Shown: piece by piece, positions 1-8,444 of the stretch
Position numbering within the stretch: the stretch's first letter is position 1
Layout of the letters: every line of letters starts with the position of its first letter
DNA from: Psychrobacter sp. UBA3483
Lineage (GTDB): Bacteria; Pseudomonadota; Gammaproteobacteria; Pseudomonadales; Moraxellaceae
Assembly (NCBI RefSeq): GCF_002377905.1
Contig: NZ_DFQS01000050.1
Location: 81,370 to 145,369, forward strand
DNA: 64,000 nucleotides
Direction of reading: 5' to 3'
Notes under the pieces: generated by a model
What the model was told of the DNA's origin: nothing
Databases searched by the model: none
Seen by the model: only the letters and a program-made list of their open reading frames with translations
Made by a program: the position numbers and the translations under genes

Positions 1-1461
1 GACGTCGTCGCTTAGATTGTATTTAGTGCGCACTTCCGCTTCATCACGGGCAACATAAATCTCACCTGTCGCGTCGTCATACCACGCAGGGATACGATGT
101 CCCCACCATAGCTGACGGCTGATACACCAGTCCTGCAAGTCGGTCATCCACGACATATACATATTTTTATATTGCGCAGGGACGAACTCAATACGACCAT
201 CTTCTACGGCATCAATCGCAGGCTTAGCAAGCTTACTCACCGCTACATACCATTGATCGGTCAACCATGGCTCAACAATGGTGCCGCCACGCTCAGCACG
301 TGGGGCTTTGAGCGCGTAGTCTTCGATATCTTCTAGCCAACCTTGCTCGTCCGCTTGCTCAACAAGGAATTTACGCGCCGCAAAACGCTCAAGTCCAGCA
401 TATTCACTTGGCGTCGTTTCTAGCGTTGGCTCACGCGTTTGCAAATCGACGTACACCTCCATCGCAGGTAAGATATTGGCGCGTTCATCAAGGATATTAA
501 TCAATGGCAAGTTATGACGACGACCGAGTTCATAGTCATTAAAGTCATGGGCTGGGGTGATTTTCACACAGCCGGTACCAAATTCGATATCAACATAATC
601 ATCGGCAACGATAGGCACAATGCGACCAGTAATCGGCAAGGTAATGGTTTTGCCAATCAAATGCGCGTAACGCTCGTCCTTTGGATTGACGGCAACGGCG
701 GTATCGCCCAGCAAGGTTTCAGGGCGCGTGGTCGCTACAACTAAGTAATTTTTGCCGTCTTGAGTCGTCAAATCTTTATCAGTAAAATGATAGCGGAAAT
801 GCCATAGGCTGCCTTTTTCGTCGACGTTTTCTACTTCTAAATCTGATAGCGCCGTTTGGAACTTAGGATCCCAGTTGACCAAGCGCTTACCACGATAAAT
901 CAAGCCATCATCGAATAGGCGTACGAACACTTCTTTTACCGCATTAGACAAGCCATCATCCATGGTAAAGCGCTCACGCGACCAATCAACCGAGCTGCCA
1001 AGGCGGCGAATCTGGCGGGTAATATTGTCACCCGACTCTTCTTTCCACTCCCACACCTTATCGATGAAATCTTCACGCGTCATATCACGGCGTTTCAAAC
1101 CTTGCGCTTCCAAACGACGCTCAACCACCATTTGGGTGGCAATGCCTGCATGATCAGTACCCGGTTGCCACAGTGTGTTGTCACCATCCATACGGTGATA
1201 ACGCGTTAGTGCATCCATGATGGCATTGTTAAAGCCGTGACCCATATGTAGTGAACCGGTGACGTTCGGTGGCGGCAAGGCGATAGAAAACGACTCGTCT
1301 TTATCAAAGCTTGGCTTAAAATAACCGTTTTCTTCCCAACCTTGATACATGCCTGCTTCGACATCGCTTGGATTATAGGCGTTCTCTAATTGGCTTAAGG
1401 CCGCCTGAATCGATTGGGTCAGGTTGGTTTTGGTATTATCAGGGGTATTAGAAGTACTCAT
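1..1461 (-). CDS. valS: valine--tRNA ligase, N-terminal part (runs off the window)
   Basis: Class I aminoacyl-tRNA synthetase that charges tRNA-Val with valine in the cytoplasm. About 487 codons from the ATG at 1459-1461 are present; the family is about 950 residues, so roughly the C-terminal half, including the KMSKS loop, lies left of base 1. Visible are the HIGH-type signature (PPPNVTGSLHMGHGF, around residues 65-80), a WQPGTDHAGIATQ block and the editing (CP1) region with VATTRPETLLGDTAV. The open frame is uninterrupted. It is divergent from the transporter gene at 1569 with about 100 bases between them, so both promoters should lie in that gap; I saw no strong hexamers. Identification is certain from the motifs. 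Confidence 0.97.
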   Translation of the reverse strand, partial: MSTSNTPDNTKTNLTQSIQAALSQLENAYNPSDVEAGMYQGWEENGYFKPSFDKDESFSIALPPPNVTGSLHMGHGFNNAIMDALTRYHRMDGDNTLWQPGTDHAGIATQMVVERRLEAQGLKRRDMTREDFIDKVWEWKEESGDNITRQIRRLGSSVDWSRERFTMDDGLSNAVKEVFVRLFDDGLIYRGKRLVNWDPKFQTALSDLEVENVDEKGSLWHFRYHFTDKDLTTQDGKNYLVVATTRPETLLGDTAVAVNPKDERYAHLIGKTITLPITGRIVPIVADDYVDIEFGTGCVKITPAHDFNDYELGRRHNLPLINILDERANILPAMEVYVDLQTREPTLETTPSEYAGLERFAARKFLVEQADEQGWLEDIEDYALKAPRAERGGTIVEPWLTDQWYVAVSKLAKPAIDAVEDGRIEFVPAQYKNMYMSWMTDLQDWCISRQLWWGHRIPAWYDDATGEIYVARDEAEVRTKYNLSDDV

Positions 1462-1568
1462 AATAGAATGGTCTTTTATTAAAAATGAAAGTGGTCAAAC
1501 AAAGTTATCGAAAAATAGGAAAAATGATTAATAGAGTGATTTTAACGCAGATAGGCAGATTTTGTTAG

Positions 1569-2855
1569 ATGCTAAGGACATTTATCAGTCTTCAATGGCG
1601 GATTTACAACAGTAATCGGCTGAACACCCAACACAATAAACGCTGTGCATACGATAGAATAAAGAGAAACCTAAATTATCATCAGATAAACAGCGAGCCG
1701 ACCGTGTCCAAAGATACCGCGCACAACGATAACAATAGAAGTAGCAATAACAGTCACTCTAAAGCTGAAAAAGGAGAGGATGTACGCTCTATAGATGATG
1801 GCACTTGTTATAAAGACAATGCTCAAGGTGATAGTGCTGAAGTAAAAAGAAACAGCGTTGAAGATAAAGCAGACGGCAATGCTAACGCACAGAACGACTC
1901 CGATACTACAGAGAACTTAGAGGACGAAGATTTCTCTGAGGATATTAGCGAAGAAGACAAAGAAACCATCAAAAAAGTAGCCAACGATGACAATTTCAGC
2001 CAAGCCAAAAGCTATGCCAGTATCTTGGTTGAGCAGGTGATGGATGCCAGAGAAACTTTTGAGCGTTCGCTTGGCTCGTTATTTACCAGTGCTTTTACTG
2101 CAGGGCTTGAGATTGGTATCAGCTTCTTTATGATTTTATCAGCTTTTGCGCTTTTGAGTGGTGTGGTCCCAAGCCATTACGCCATCGTCCTCGCTTCCCT
2201 ACTTTATCCGATTGGCTTTATCGTTGTTGTCATCGGTCAGTCGCTTTTATTTACTGAACAAACCTCACTGTTGAGCCTGCCTGTTCTCAACAAAATCGAA
2301 CCCTTACACAAATTGTTACGCCTTTGGGGCATTGTCATCGCCGGTAACGTCGTTGGTGGCTGTTTATTTGCCGCTTTGATGATAGGTTTGGGGTTAAATA
2401 TGCAGCTGTTTAGCGTCAGCGACATTGATGTCTATGCCGAGCATATCTTAGGGTTTAGATGGTGGGTGATATTTGGCAGTGCCATCTTGGCAGGCTGGAT
2501 GATGGGCGTCACTGCATGGCTTGTGACCTCAGCACGCGACACCCTTAGCCGTATTGTTTTAGTGACGTTGATTACCGGCAGTATTGGCTTTTTAGGTTTG
2601 CATCATAGTATCGTCGGTAATATTGAGATATTTTCTGCTTTGCTTTATGGCAATACTGTCAGCTTGGGGCGCTATTTGCTATTTTTAGCAGTGATATTGG
2701 TGGGCAATACCGTTGGGGGTGTAGTGTTTGTCGCGGTACTGAAAAATCGAACATTCTTATTTGATATTGCCAAAGCAAAAGAAGAAACCGCCAAAGATAA
2801 AGCAGATGAAGAAAATAATATAAACAGCCGTATAAACACTCGCCGTCCTTATTAA
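1569..2855 (+). CDS. formate/nitrite transporter (FNT) family protein, YfdC-like
   Basis: Inner-membrane channel of the FNT family (FocA/NirC/YfdC); the substrate cannot be told from sequence. The C-terminal 270 residues contain about six membrane segments and resemble E. coli YfdC (ERSLGSLFTSAFTAGLEIG, QSLLFTEQTSLLSLPVL, LLRLWGIVIAGNVVGG, HHSIVGNIEIFSALLYG). The first 150 residues are hydrophilic: a basic stretch (1-45) followed by a strongly acidic Asp/Glu/Asn/Ser-rich region. The ATG at 1569 has no evident ribosome binding site. A GTG at 1704 (residue 46), just where the acidic part begins, is an alternative start, so the basic segment may not be translated. The gene is divergent from valS and convergent with the next gene. 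Family assignment is firm, transported ion unknown. Confidence 0.8.
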   Translation: MLRTFISLQWRIYNSNRLNTQHNKRCAYDRIKRNLNYHQINSEPTVSKDTAHNDNNRSSNNSHSKAEKGEDVRSIDDGTCYKDNAQGDSAEVKRNSVEDKADGNANAQNDSDTTENLEDEDFSEDISEEDKETIKKVANDDNFSQAKSYASILVEQVMDARETFERSLGSLFTSAFTAGLEIGISFFMILSAFALLSGVVPSHYAIVLASLLYPIGFIVVVIGQSLLFTEQTSLLSLPVLNKIEPLHKLLRLWGIVIAGNVVGGCLFAALMIGLGLNMQLFSVSDIDVYAEHILGFRWWVIFGSAILAGWMMGVTAWLVTSARDTLSRIVLVTLITGSIGFLGLHHSIVGNIEIFSALLYGNTVSLGRYLLFLAVILVGNTVGGVVFVAVLKNRTFLFDIAKAKEETAKDKADEENNINSRINTRRPY

Positions 2856-2860
2856 AAATA

Positions 2861-2949
2861 ATCTGTTATACCGTTTTAACGCGTCTTTTTAAACGCAACG
2901 CCCCTGTCCCATAACAGATTTTAAGCATTTAAACCTGTTGTGGGATTTT
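2861..2949 (+). terminator. candidate terminator region with two mutually exclusive stems
   Basis: ATCTGTTAT (2861-2869) can pair with ATAACAGAT (2911-2919). The same right-hand arm, extended as TCCCATAACAG (2908-2918), can instead pair with CTGTTGTGGGA (2935-2945), which is followed by TTTT. The second stem looks like a rho-independent terminator for the FNT gene. The first would compete with it. Confidence 0.45.
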
Positions 2950-2995
2950 ATGAACGAATGATACAAAAGCTTAACGTCTGTCTAAATCATTAGCG

Positions 2996-3919
2996 TTAAA
3001 GCATGCGCGCGGCTAACACACTGCTTTCTATTTCAGACTTTCTCAGTTTATGATGCCGCGCGCTAAATATGCGTACCAAAATCCCTGCCGTCAAGAACAT
3101 TACCAAGGTATAGATGGCTGGCATCATCGACATATCGTAGTTCGACAATAACGTCAACGCCATAAATATCGACAAAGTACTGTTTTGGAGGCCGACTTCT
3201 AGCGTGATTGACGTTCTTTGCGCCAAATTTAGACCGAACCATTTGCTACTATAATAACCAAGCGCCATGGTTGAAAGGTTCAATATTATCGACACAGGAC
3301 CGGTCGCGATAAAGGCGTCGACGATGATATCGCGTTGCACATAGCCCAAAAACAGCACTAAAAATGTTAAAAACAGCACGCCAAAGCGAGACACATAGAC
3401 TTGTGAGCGATCGGCGACGTTTGGCGCATAACGCTTAATCAGCATGCCGATACTAATAGGCACAATCGTTAGCAACACCAAAGTGAGCACCGTTTTTAAT
3501 ACTGGCAATTCAAACGTACTACCGCTGCCCATAAAATAAATCAATGAAAAGCTCAGTACAATCGGAATGGTCAAAACGGTGATAACGCTGGCAATCGCGG
3601 TCATCGTCACCGACAGTGCCACATCGCCTTTGGCCAAATAGGTAAATAAGTTTGAGGTGGTACCGCCCGGGCATAACACGAGCAGCATAACGCCAACGGC
3701 ATACTCTGGGCGTAATGGCATGATATTGGCTAAAGCAAAGCCAATAATTGGCAGCAGTATCAACTGATTGGTCAAGCCAATACCGACGGCTTTGGGGTAT
3801 TTTAGCACTCGTTTAAAATCATTGGTGACAAGAGTCAAGCCCATGCCCATCATAATTAAAAACAAGCAAATAGGAATAATAACTGAGTTTACTAAAGTAA
3901 CTAGCGCCAAACTTTCCAT
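2996..3919 (-). CDS. bile acid:sodium symporter (BASS) family transporter
   Basis: Integral membrane protein of 307 residues with eight to ten hydrophobic segments, the usual size for bacterial BASS/SBF transporters, which move organic anions with sodium. Family-like features are the N-terminal helix pair (LFLIMMGMGLTLVTNDFKRV), the LCPGGTTSNLFTYLAKGDVALSV block around residues 82-105 with its Gly/Asn-rich unwound segment, and the LEVGLQNSTLSIFMAL block near residue 240, typical of sodium and substrate binding. The start ATG is preceded by AGGGATG. Substrate is unknown; bacterial members include pantoate and bile-acid transporters. The gene stands alone and is preceded by a leader of about 125 nt containing a hairpin, described separately. 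Confidence 0.85.
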   Translation of the reverse strand: MESLALVTLVNSVIIPICLFLIMMGMGLTLVTNDFKRVLKYPKAVGIGLTNQLILLPIIGFALANIMPLRPEYAVGVMLLVLCPGGTTSNLFTYLAKGDVALSVTMTAIASVITVLTIPIVLSFSLIYFMGSGSTFELPVLKTVLTLVLLTIVPISIGMLIKRYAPNVADRSQVYVSRFGVLFLTFLVLFLGYVQRDIIVDAFIATGPVSIILNLSTMALGYYSSKWFGLNLAQRTSITLEVGLQNSTLSIFMALTLLSNYDMSMMPAIYTLVMFLTAGILVRIFSARHHKLRKSEIESSVLAARML

Positions 3920-3978
3920 ACTAACATCCCTGTAAATGTGACCTACTACTAGATCAACTTGCCATGATTAGGTGACAA

Positions 3979-4015
3979 CTACTGCTTAGCATTCCTTGCT
4001 AAGACTGGTGAGTAG
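3979..4015 (-). promoter_or_regulatory. hairpin in the 5' leader of the BASS transporter
   Basis: On the minus strand CTACT (4015-4011) pairs with AGTAG (3983-3979), and inside it CTTAGCA (4003-3997) pairs with TGCTAAG (3991-3985) around an AGGAA loop. The two stems are separated by a 7-base bulge on one side and one base on the other. It lies about 60 bases upstream of the start codon, inside the predicted transcript. I do not recognise a known riboswitch class. Confidence 0.4.
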
Positions 4016-4050
4016 CGGTCAACGCCTAACATTAACCAACATCACACGTT

Positions 4051-4081
4051 TTTATACTATTACTGCTATAGTTTTTATCAA
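4051..4081 (-). promoter_or_regulatory. putative sigma-70 promoter of the BASS transporter
   Basis: Minus strand TTGATA (4081-4076) lies 16 bases upstream of TAGTAT (4059-4054), or 19 bases upstream of TATAAA (4056-4051). This predicts a leader of roughly 125 nt. The rest of the gene-free interval 3920-4297 shows no further feature. Confidence 0.4.
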
Positions 4082-4297
4082 AAAGCTTATGGCATCACTG
4101 GTTGATTATCGCTAAAAGTTAGCAGACTATAAATGAGCAAGCTTTAAAACCAGCAAACAATACAGCGAGTATATAGCGCAAATGTCATATATATTTGCTT
4201 TATTCAACGACTCATCAGTCAAGTGCAAAATGTGGGGATAGAGTAGAAATAGAAAAGGTTTGGCAGAAAATTCTAAAGAGTTACGGTTAAATGATGT

Positions 4298-4786
4298 CTA
4301 AGGTGTCGCGGCGTTATCAGAATTCTCACGACTATGGACGGCGGTACCATAAGCAATGGCTTCGACCATGCTGCCCAATTGATTGATGTTACTGACTTCA
4401 AAACGCACGCCATAGATATGATTATAGCCTTTCGCCTGCGCTTGGCTGCGCATACGTACTGCGGCTTCACGGCGCGCGCGATCGAGCAAGGTTTCATAAG
4501 TGGTTAGGTTTTTGCCAAAGATACTTAAAACGCGAGCAATGACCATTTTAAAATAATCTTGCGCAATCACCACGCTGCCCAAGACCAACTCACCCCCAGT
4601 ATGAGGCGCAAGCTTAGGTACATAAAAACGCTCAGTCGAGACGATAATATGCCCAAGCTCTTTTTCAGCAACTTTTAAATGTGCTAAGTGCTGACGCTCA
4701 TGCCGTGAGCCAAAGAACCAACCGACCACAAACAGTACCAGCAGCGGCGCGTAGTTGATGAGCATTTGGGTGAGAGAATTATTCAT
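4298..4786 (-). CDS. membrane-anchored YbjQ (UPF0145) family protein
   Basis: 162 residues. An N-terminal hydrophobic helix (about residues 8-24, LINYAPLLVLFVVGWFFGS) is followed by a YbjQ/DUF74-type domain: HIIVSTERFYVPKLA, LVLGSVVIAQDYFKMVIARVLSIFGKNLTTYETLLDRARREAAVRM, and the closing VEAIAYGTAV strand. Members of this family form small pentameric assemblies and are often annotated as heavy-metal binding, but their function is not established. This copy carries an added membrane anchor, so the domain would sit at the inner membrane. It starts 48 bases after the next YbjQ gene and is probably co-transcribed with it. The start ATG at 4786 has GAG seven bases upstream. Confidence 0.75.
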   Translation of the reverse strand: MNNSLTQMLINYAPLLVLFVVGWFFGSRHERQHLAHLKVAEKELGHIIVSTERFYVPKLAPHTGGELVLGSVVIAQDYFKMVIARVLSIFGKNLTTYETLLDRARREAAVRMRSQAQAKGYNHIYGVRFEVSNINQLGSMVEAIAYGTAVHSRENSDNAATP

Positions 4787-4834
4787 GAACCATCTCGAGC
4801 GTCAAAAAGCGTTGCTGCTTTTTTTGCTGATTAA

Positions 4835-5305
4835 TTAACCAAAAGGATTGAAACGTGGCAAATCATCATCGGCGGCAGCTGGTTGTTGCGGCACAGCTTG
4901 GTTATGACTTTGCACATCCGTAGGACCAGAAGGATTGCTCGGCGGTTGATGAGATGACGGCGTAAAAATGGACTGCTGCGGCATGGGAACCGCTTTAACC
5001 GCTGTGCCATAGACAAACAGCTCAGAAGCGCCTTGGGCAATGCTCGAAGTCGAAAACCGTAAACCTACCACAGCATCAGCACCCAAAGCCTCTGCTTTGA
5101 TGACCATACGATCGATGGCTTCTTGGCGTGATTCTTCTAACAGCTCAGTATAGGCCGTCAGCTCACCACCAACGATATTTTTTAGCCCAGCAAATAAGTC
5201 TTTGCCCACATGCTTTGAACGTACGGTACTGCCGTAGACGACATCTAAGCGCTCGGTAATCTGATAGTTAGGTAAGTGCTCAAGGTTAGAAAGTTGCACA
5301 GTCAT
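4835..5305 (-). CDS. YbjQ (UPF0145) family protein, soluble
   Basis: 156 residues with no membrane segment. The YbjQ core occupies about residues 10-110: ITERLDVVYGSTVRSKHVGKDLFAGLKNIVGGELTAYTELLEESRQEAIDRM, then ADAVVGLRFSTSSIAQGASELFVYGTAV. The last 45 residues are a Pro/Gln/Ser-rich tail that ends in an acidic LPRFNPFG. The order of core elements matches the membrane-anchored paralog downstream, so the two look like an old duplication that diverged into soluble and membrane forms. Start ATG has AAGG eight bases upstream. Molecular function is unknown; the metal-binding label given to the family is not supported by clear metal ligands here. Confidence 0.78.
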   Translation of the reverse strand: MTVQLSNLEHLPNYQITERLDVVYGSTVRSKHVGKDLFAGLKNIVGGELTAYTELLEESRQEAIDRMVIKAEALGADAVVGLRFSTSSIAQGASELFVYGTAVKAVPMPQQSIFTPSSHQPPSNPSGPTDVQSHNQAVPQQPAAADDDLPRFNPFG

Positions 5306-5396
5306 GCTACAGCCTTATCGGTGACTTATAGGGGTTCAATGAATATGTATGGTTTCACTGAATAATAAACAATTAATATTTTTGAAAAAAACCATC

Positions 5397-5954
5397 CTAG
5401 TCATTGGTATGAAACAATAAAAACAGTTCGGTCAAATTGCCTTCGATGCTATTGGCCATTTGCGCCATTTTATCTTCATCAGCGCGCATTTCGGCAAGCT
5501 CAGGATCCTCATCATCGATGCCGCTTAGCACAATCATTGGTAAGGTTAAGACCGCCACATCTTCTGCCGTTTCTTCATCTTCAAACCAATCGCTGGCTTC
5601 ATCGCCATACATCGCATCGACAAAACCAATCGACCAGGCAACGATATCGGACTCTTCTGAAAAATCGACCGCCACTTCCTCATTACCGGCATCTTCACCA
5701 AAAGGTAGCTCAATCGGCGTCTCGTTTTTTAGTTCAGCCATAATTGAGTCGCGCCAGCGCTGAATACCGTCAATCACATTTGCAGGAATGTCACTGACGT
5801 GACCTTCAAATAGCGCATCTAGCCAATTTGGCAATGGACGTCCGATAATAGTAGCCGTTAAAAAACCGTGGGTGGCAACACTATCCAGCACGAACTGGCT
5901 CTCATCATTGTCCAAATAGTCTAATAGTTCATCGAAACTGAGTGGGTTATTCAT
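5397..5954 (-). CDS. UPF0149 (YgfB/YecA-like) family protein
   Basis: 185 residues, very acidic. It shows the YgfB/YecA pattern: an N-terminal helix LSFDELLDYLDN, the HGFLTATIIGRPLPNWLDALF segment around residues 29-50, a central AWSIGFVDAMYG helix near residues 106-117, and an all-helical C-terminus. There is no C-terminal Cys-rich SEC-C metal site such as YecA carries. Family members are soluble cytoplasmic proteins; YgfB in Pseudomonas affects gene regulation, but a role here is only inference. Start chosen at ATG 5954 with AAGGA nine bases upstream. It is followed at 92 bases by the YbjQ pair in the same direction. Confidence 0.78.
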   Translation of the reverse strand: MNNPLSFDELLDYLDNDESQFVLDSVATHGFLTATIIGRPLPNWLDALFEGHVSDIPANVIDGIQRWRDSIMAELKNETPIELPFGEDAGNEEVAVDFSEESDIVAWSIGFVDAMYGDEASDWFEDEETAEDVAVLTLPMIVLSGIDDEDPELAEMRADEDKMAQMANSIEGNLTELFLLFHTND

Positions 5955-6108
5955 AGCATGGAGTCCTTGGCGGCTAGATTACGGCGTACGCCATACATGA
6001 GTATGGCAACATAAAAACAGTGGGAAATCTTAGGATAAAGAGACAAAAACACGAACGCGGTTGCAAGTTATATAAATAGCGCAAACGCTTTTATCCAACA
6101 GGCGGATT

Positions 6109-6176
6109 AAAAAAGAGCTGATTACAGCATAATTTTTAACAATTTAATATTATTAAAAATACCTGACAATCAGCTT
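6109..6176 (-). terminator. nested inverted repeat, candidate terminator
   Basis: Minus strand AGCTGATT (6175-6168) and AATCAGCT (6123-6116) pair, followed by CTTTTTT. Inside, ATTTTTAA and TTAAAAAT form a second stem. It lies downstream of the small acidic protein gene at 6303. The rest of the 5955-6302 interval shows nothing else that I can support. Confidence 0.5.
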
Positions 6177-6302
6177 AGCACAATATACTTAACATGATGA
6201 TTGCTCATCTGTGTAATCAGTTAACAACTTTCGGCTAACAAGCAGCCATTATACCAACTTCGCCTGATGATCAAGCGGTAACCTTAAAACCAGAATAACG
6301 AA

Positions 6303-6539
6303 TTAAATATCGTCATCATCCCAATCATCGCCATCTTCATCGAAATTATCAATGTCATCAAGATCGTCTTTGAGCTCTTTTTCTAGACGTTTTTCTTCTA
6401 GTAAGTTATCAATCAAACGGCGTTTTTCAAGGCTGCTTAAACGCGTGCGCACACTGGTTTCAGCCTCTTCCACCATCTTGGCGTCGTCATCATCGACAAA
6501 ATCATCATCAAAATCGTCATCAATATCAGCGTCACTCAT
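6303..6539 (-). CDS. small acidic protein, PA3496-like
   Basis: 78 residues, with long Asp/Glu runs at both ends and a central basic-acidic helix (LSSLEKRRLIDNLLEEKRLEKELKDDL, residues about 37-63, broken here by mixed charge). The arrangement resembles the PA3496-family 'putative regulatory protein' of Pseudomonas, whose function is unknown. I chose ATG 6539 because AGGAG lies six bases upstream; a TTG two codons earlier would leave no room for a ribosome binding site. No membrane or metal motif is visible. The charged composition suggests it binds a basic partner, which is inference only. Confidence 0.65.
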   Translation of the reverse strand: MSDADIDDDFDDDFVDDDDAKMVEEAETSVRTRLSSLEKRRLIDNLLEEKRLEKELKDDLDDIDNFDEDGDDWDDDDI

Positions 6540-6730
6540 GACCAACTCCTATCATTTTTCGGCAAAGGTATTAAAAATACATAAATATATATATATGCCT
6601 TATAAAGTCTCTCCCCTGCGTTGTCAATCCTTTTTATCATTACGGCAACGTTATGCACAAAGCCAATAAGCGCCCAAGTCATTATCGTGCAGGCAATTGT
6701 AGAGATTCAATGACGTTTAAAGTGGTAAAC

Positions 6731-8242
6731 TTACCCCTGCGCTTCTGTCTCTTCAATCATCAATACCGCATTACGTACATCAGCCAGACGCTGAATCATG
6801 GCATCGTTACCGCCATCGAATATCGCACATTCGCGCTCATAAACGGTGGTTGGGCGCATGACACTTTGGAGCTGCACATGATGATTGATTTGTTTAATGC
6901 CTGCATTTGGTAACAAAATAAGCATTTGCTCTTTTTTACCGACGCTCTCTAATAAATGACTCATCGCCTCAACTTGCGCATTGTCACTGACACCCGCTTT
7001 CGCCGGTAAAGCAAATCTAGACAGCTCGATATGCTTGTCGTGGATGATTTTATTCAGCATTAAATACAGCTTAGCGAGCATCACCCCTGCCAAGGCCACT
7101 TTGGCGTGGCTATTATCTGCCTTCAGCATCACATAAGCGCCGCTTTCGTCAAAGTTTGGCTCATTAATCGCGCTGACTCCAAGCAATAATGGTTGCTTGA
7201 GTAATTCGGTCACGGCTTGGTTCAATAACTGCGTACATAATGCCAAATAAGGCAGACGCTGCGACGGCGCTAAGCGCTCGAGCATATTGAACTCATCGTG
7301 AAAGACAATCTGGACGCTGACACTATCAAATGGACGGTTGGCAGACAGCCGAGCTATACCATTAGAACCGTTAGACTTATGGTTATCATCATTATTTGCA
7401 TTGGCAGCGGTCACTTCGTCTTGCAGGTTGCCCGTGTCATCGTTACTGATATCGTGCTCAGTTGTGTTATGAGTCGCATCAAGCTCAGGATTTTGACCTT
7501 GCTGTCCTCTGACGTATTGATTGACTGCACTATGAATATCCAGTTTACGCGGTAGATCCAATTTATCAGTATTTGGATTGCGGCTGACAGCAGTCGCCGT
7601 GGCATCGGCTGCACTAGTGGATTCTGTTGACACACCTTCTGTGTCATCGCCACGCTCAAGGTTGCGTTCATAACCGCGCGCAAATTCGCGCTGATCGATC
7701 TGTCTGTACTGCTCGCGATGTAAATCTTGAATATCGCGGCTTAGGGCATTGATTTGCTCTTTGGTTGGGCGTGCAATATAACCATAAATCAGCCATAGTA
7801 ATAAATGCAGCAGCATTGAGCCAATCACAAACGGCCACTGCATGGCGATAATCTCGCCCTTACTAATGTCTTTGAGGGTCAAGGCCACACTACCGATGAC
7901 CGCGTCGCCTTTGGTCGCGATTTGGCTAATGGTGTCGCCTTGCTGCATCGGTGCATTACCGACTGGCACCAAGATGTCACCATTATTGTCTTTAATCAAA
8001 ATGCGCGTGACGTCCTGCTCGCTGGTATAGCGATTGGCTATGACGCTGAGGCTGACGCGGTCTTTGTTTTCTAAAGATAAGCGCGCTTCATCGATGAGCT
8101 GAGCGACCATTTGCTCGCCCTTTTGGGCACGGCTATTGCTCAGCTGCTGATCGGTACTGATGACCAATAATAGGGTCTGCAAACAAAAACTAACCAGAAG
8201 AATAATGGCAAACAACCCTTGCCGCGGCGCTAAATACGTCAT
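6731..8242 (-). CDS. two-TM membrane protein, Smp/AhpA (YtjB)-like
   Basis: About 503 residues. Topology: an N-terminal membrane helix (about residues 10-30, LFAIILLVSFCLQTLLLVIS), a periplasmic domain of about 100 residues (KGEQMVAQLIDEARLSL, VTRILIKDNNGDILVPVG), a second helix near residues 135-155 (FVIGSMLLHLLLWLIYGYIA), a low-complexity linker (about 165-300), and a cytoplasmic domain from about 306 to the end. The first half matches the Smp/AhpA layout, and smp is next to serB in E. coli as here. The C-terminal domain begins with a strand-helix pattern resembling a class III nucleotide cyclase fold without catalytic residues. ATG 8242 was chosen over the upstream TTG at 8290. Function unknown; it is divergent from serB. 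Confidence 0.6.
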   Translation of the reverse strand: MTYLAPRQGLFAIILLVSFCLQTLLLVISTDQQLSNSRAQKGEQMVAQLIDEARLSLENKDRVSLSVIANRYTSEQDVTRILIKDNNGDILVPVGNAPMQQGDTISQIATKGDAVIGSVALTLKDISKGEIIAMQWPFVIGSMLLHLLLWLIYGYIARPTKEQINALSRDIQDLHREQYRQIDQREFARGYERNLERGDDTEGVSTESTSAADATATAVSRNPNTDKLDLPRKLDIHSAVNQYVRGQQGQNPELDATHNTTEHDISNDDTGNLQDEVTAANANNDDNHKSNGSNGIARLSANRPFDSVSVQIVFHDEFNMLERLAPSQRLPYLALCTQLLNQAVTELLKQPLLLGVSAINEPNFDESGAYVMLKADNSHAKVALAGVMLAKLYLMLNKIIHDKHIELSRFALPAKAGVSDNAQVEAMSHLLESVGKKEQMLILLPNAGIKQINHHVQLQSVMRPTTVYERECAIFDGGNDAMIQRLADVRNAVLMIEETEAQG

Positions 8243-8390
8243 GATATGGTAAACTTTTTTGGATAAATGGAAGTAAAAAAACGAGGCCAAGGCTCATTTT
8301 CTACGAAGTATATGCAGCTTTTAATTTGTCTATCTTTTCTTCTTTGCTTAATGTGCTAGCGCCGCCACTCAATCGACAGTATTAGAACAC

Positions 8391-8444
8391 ATGGCAATTA
8401 AGCAATTAGCACTTAAACAGATGGCACTTAAACAAATGCTATGA
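8391..8444 (+). repeat. 15-base tandem repeat inside a 17-codon open frame
   Basis: Three 15-base units run from 8391 to 8435, the last two nearly identical (GCACTTAAACARATG at 8409-8423 and 8424-8438). Read from ATG 8391 they encode MAIKQ-LALKQ-MALKQ-ML followed by TGA. No Shine-Dalgarno is visible upstream, so translation is doubtful. It lies in the 486-base gene-free interval 8243-8728 between the divergent Smp-like gene and serB; I see no clear promoter hexamers in that interval. Confidence 0.5.
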
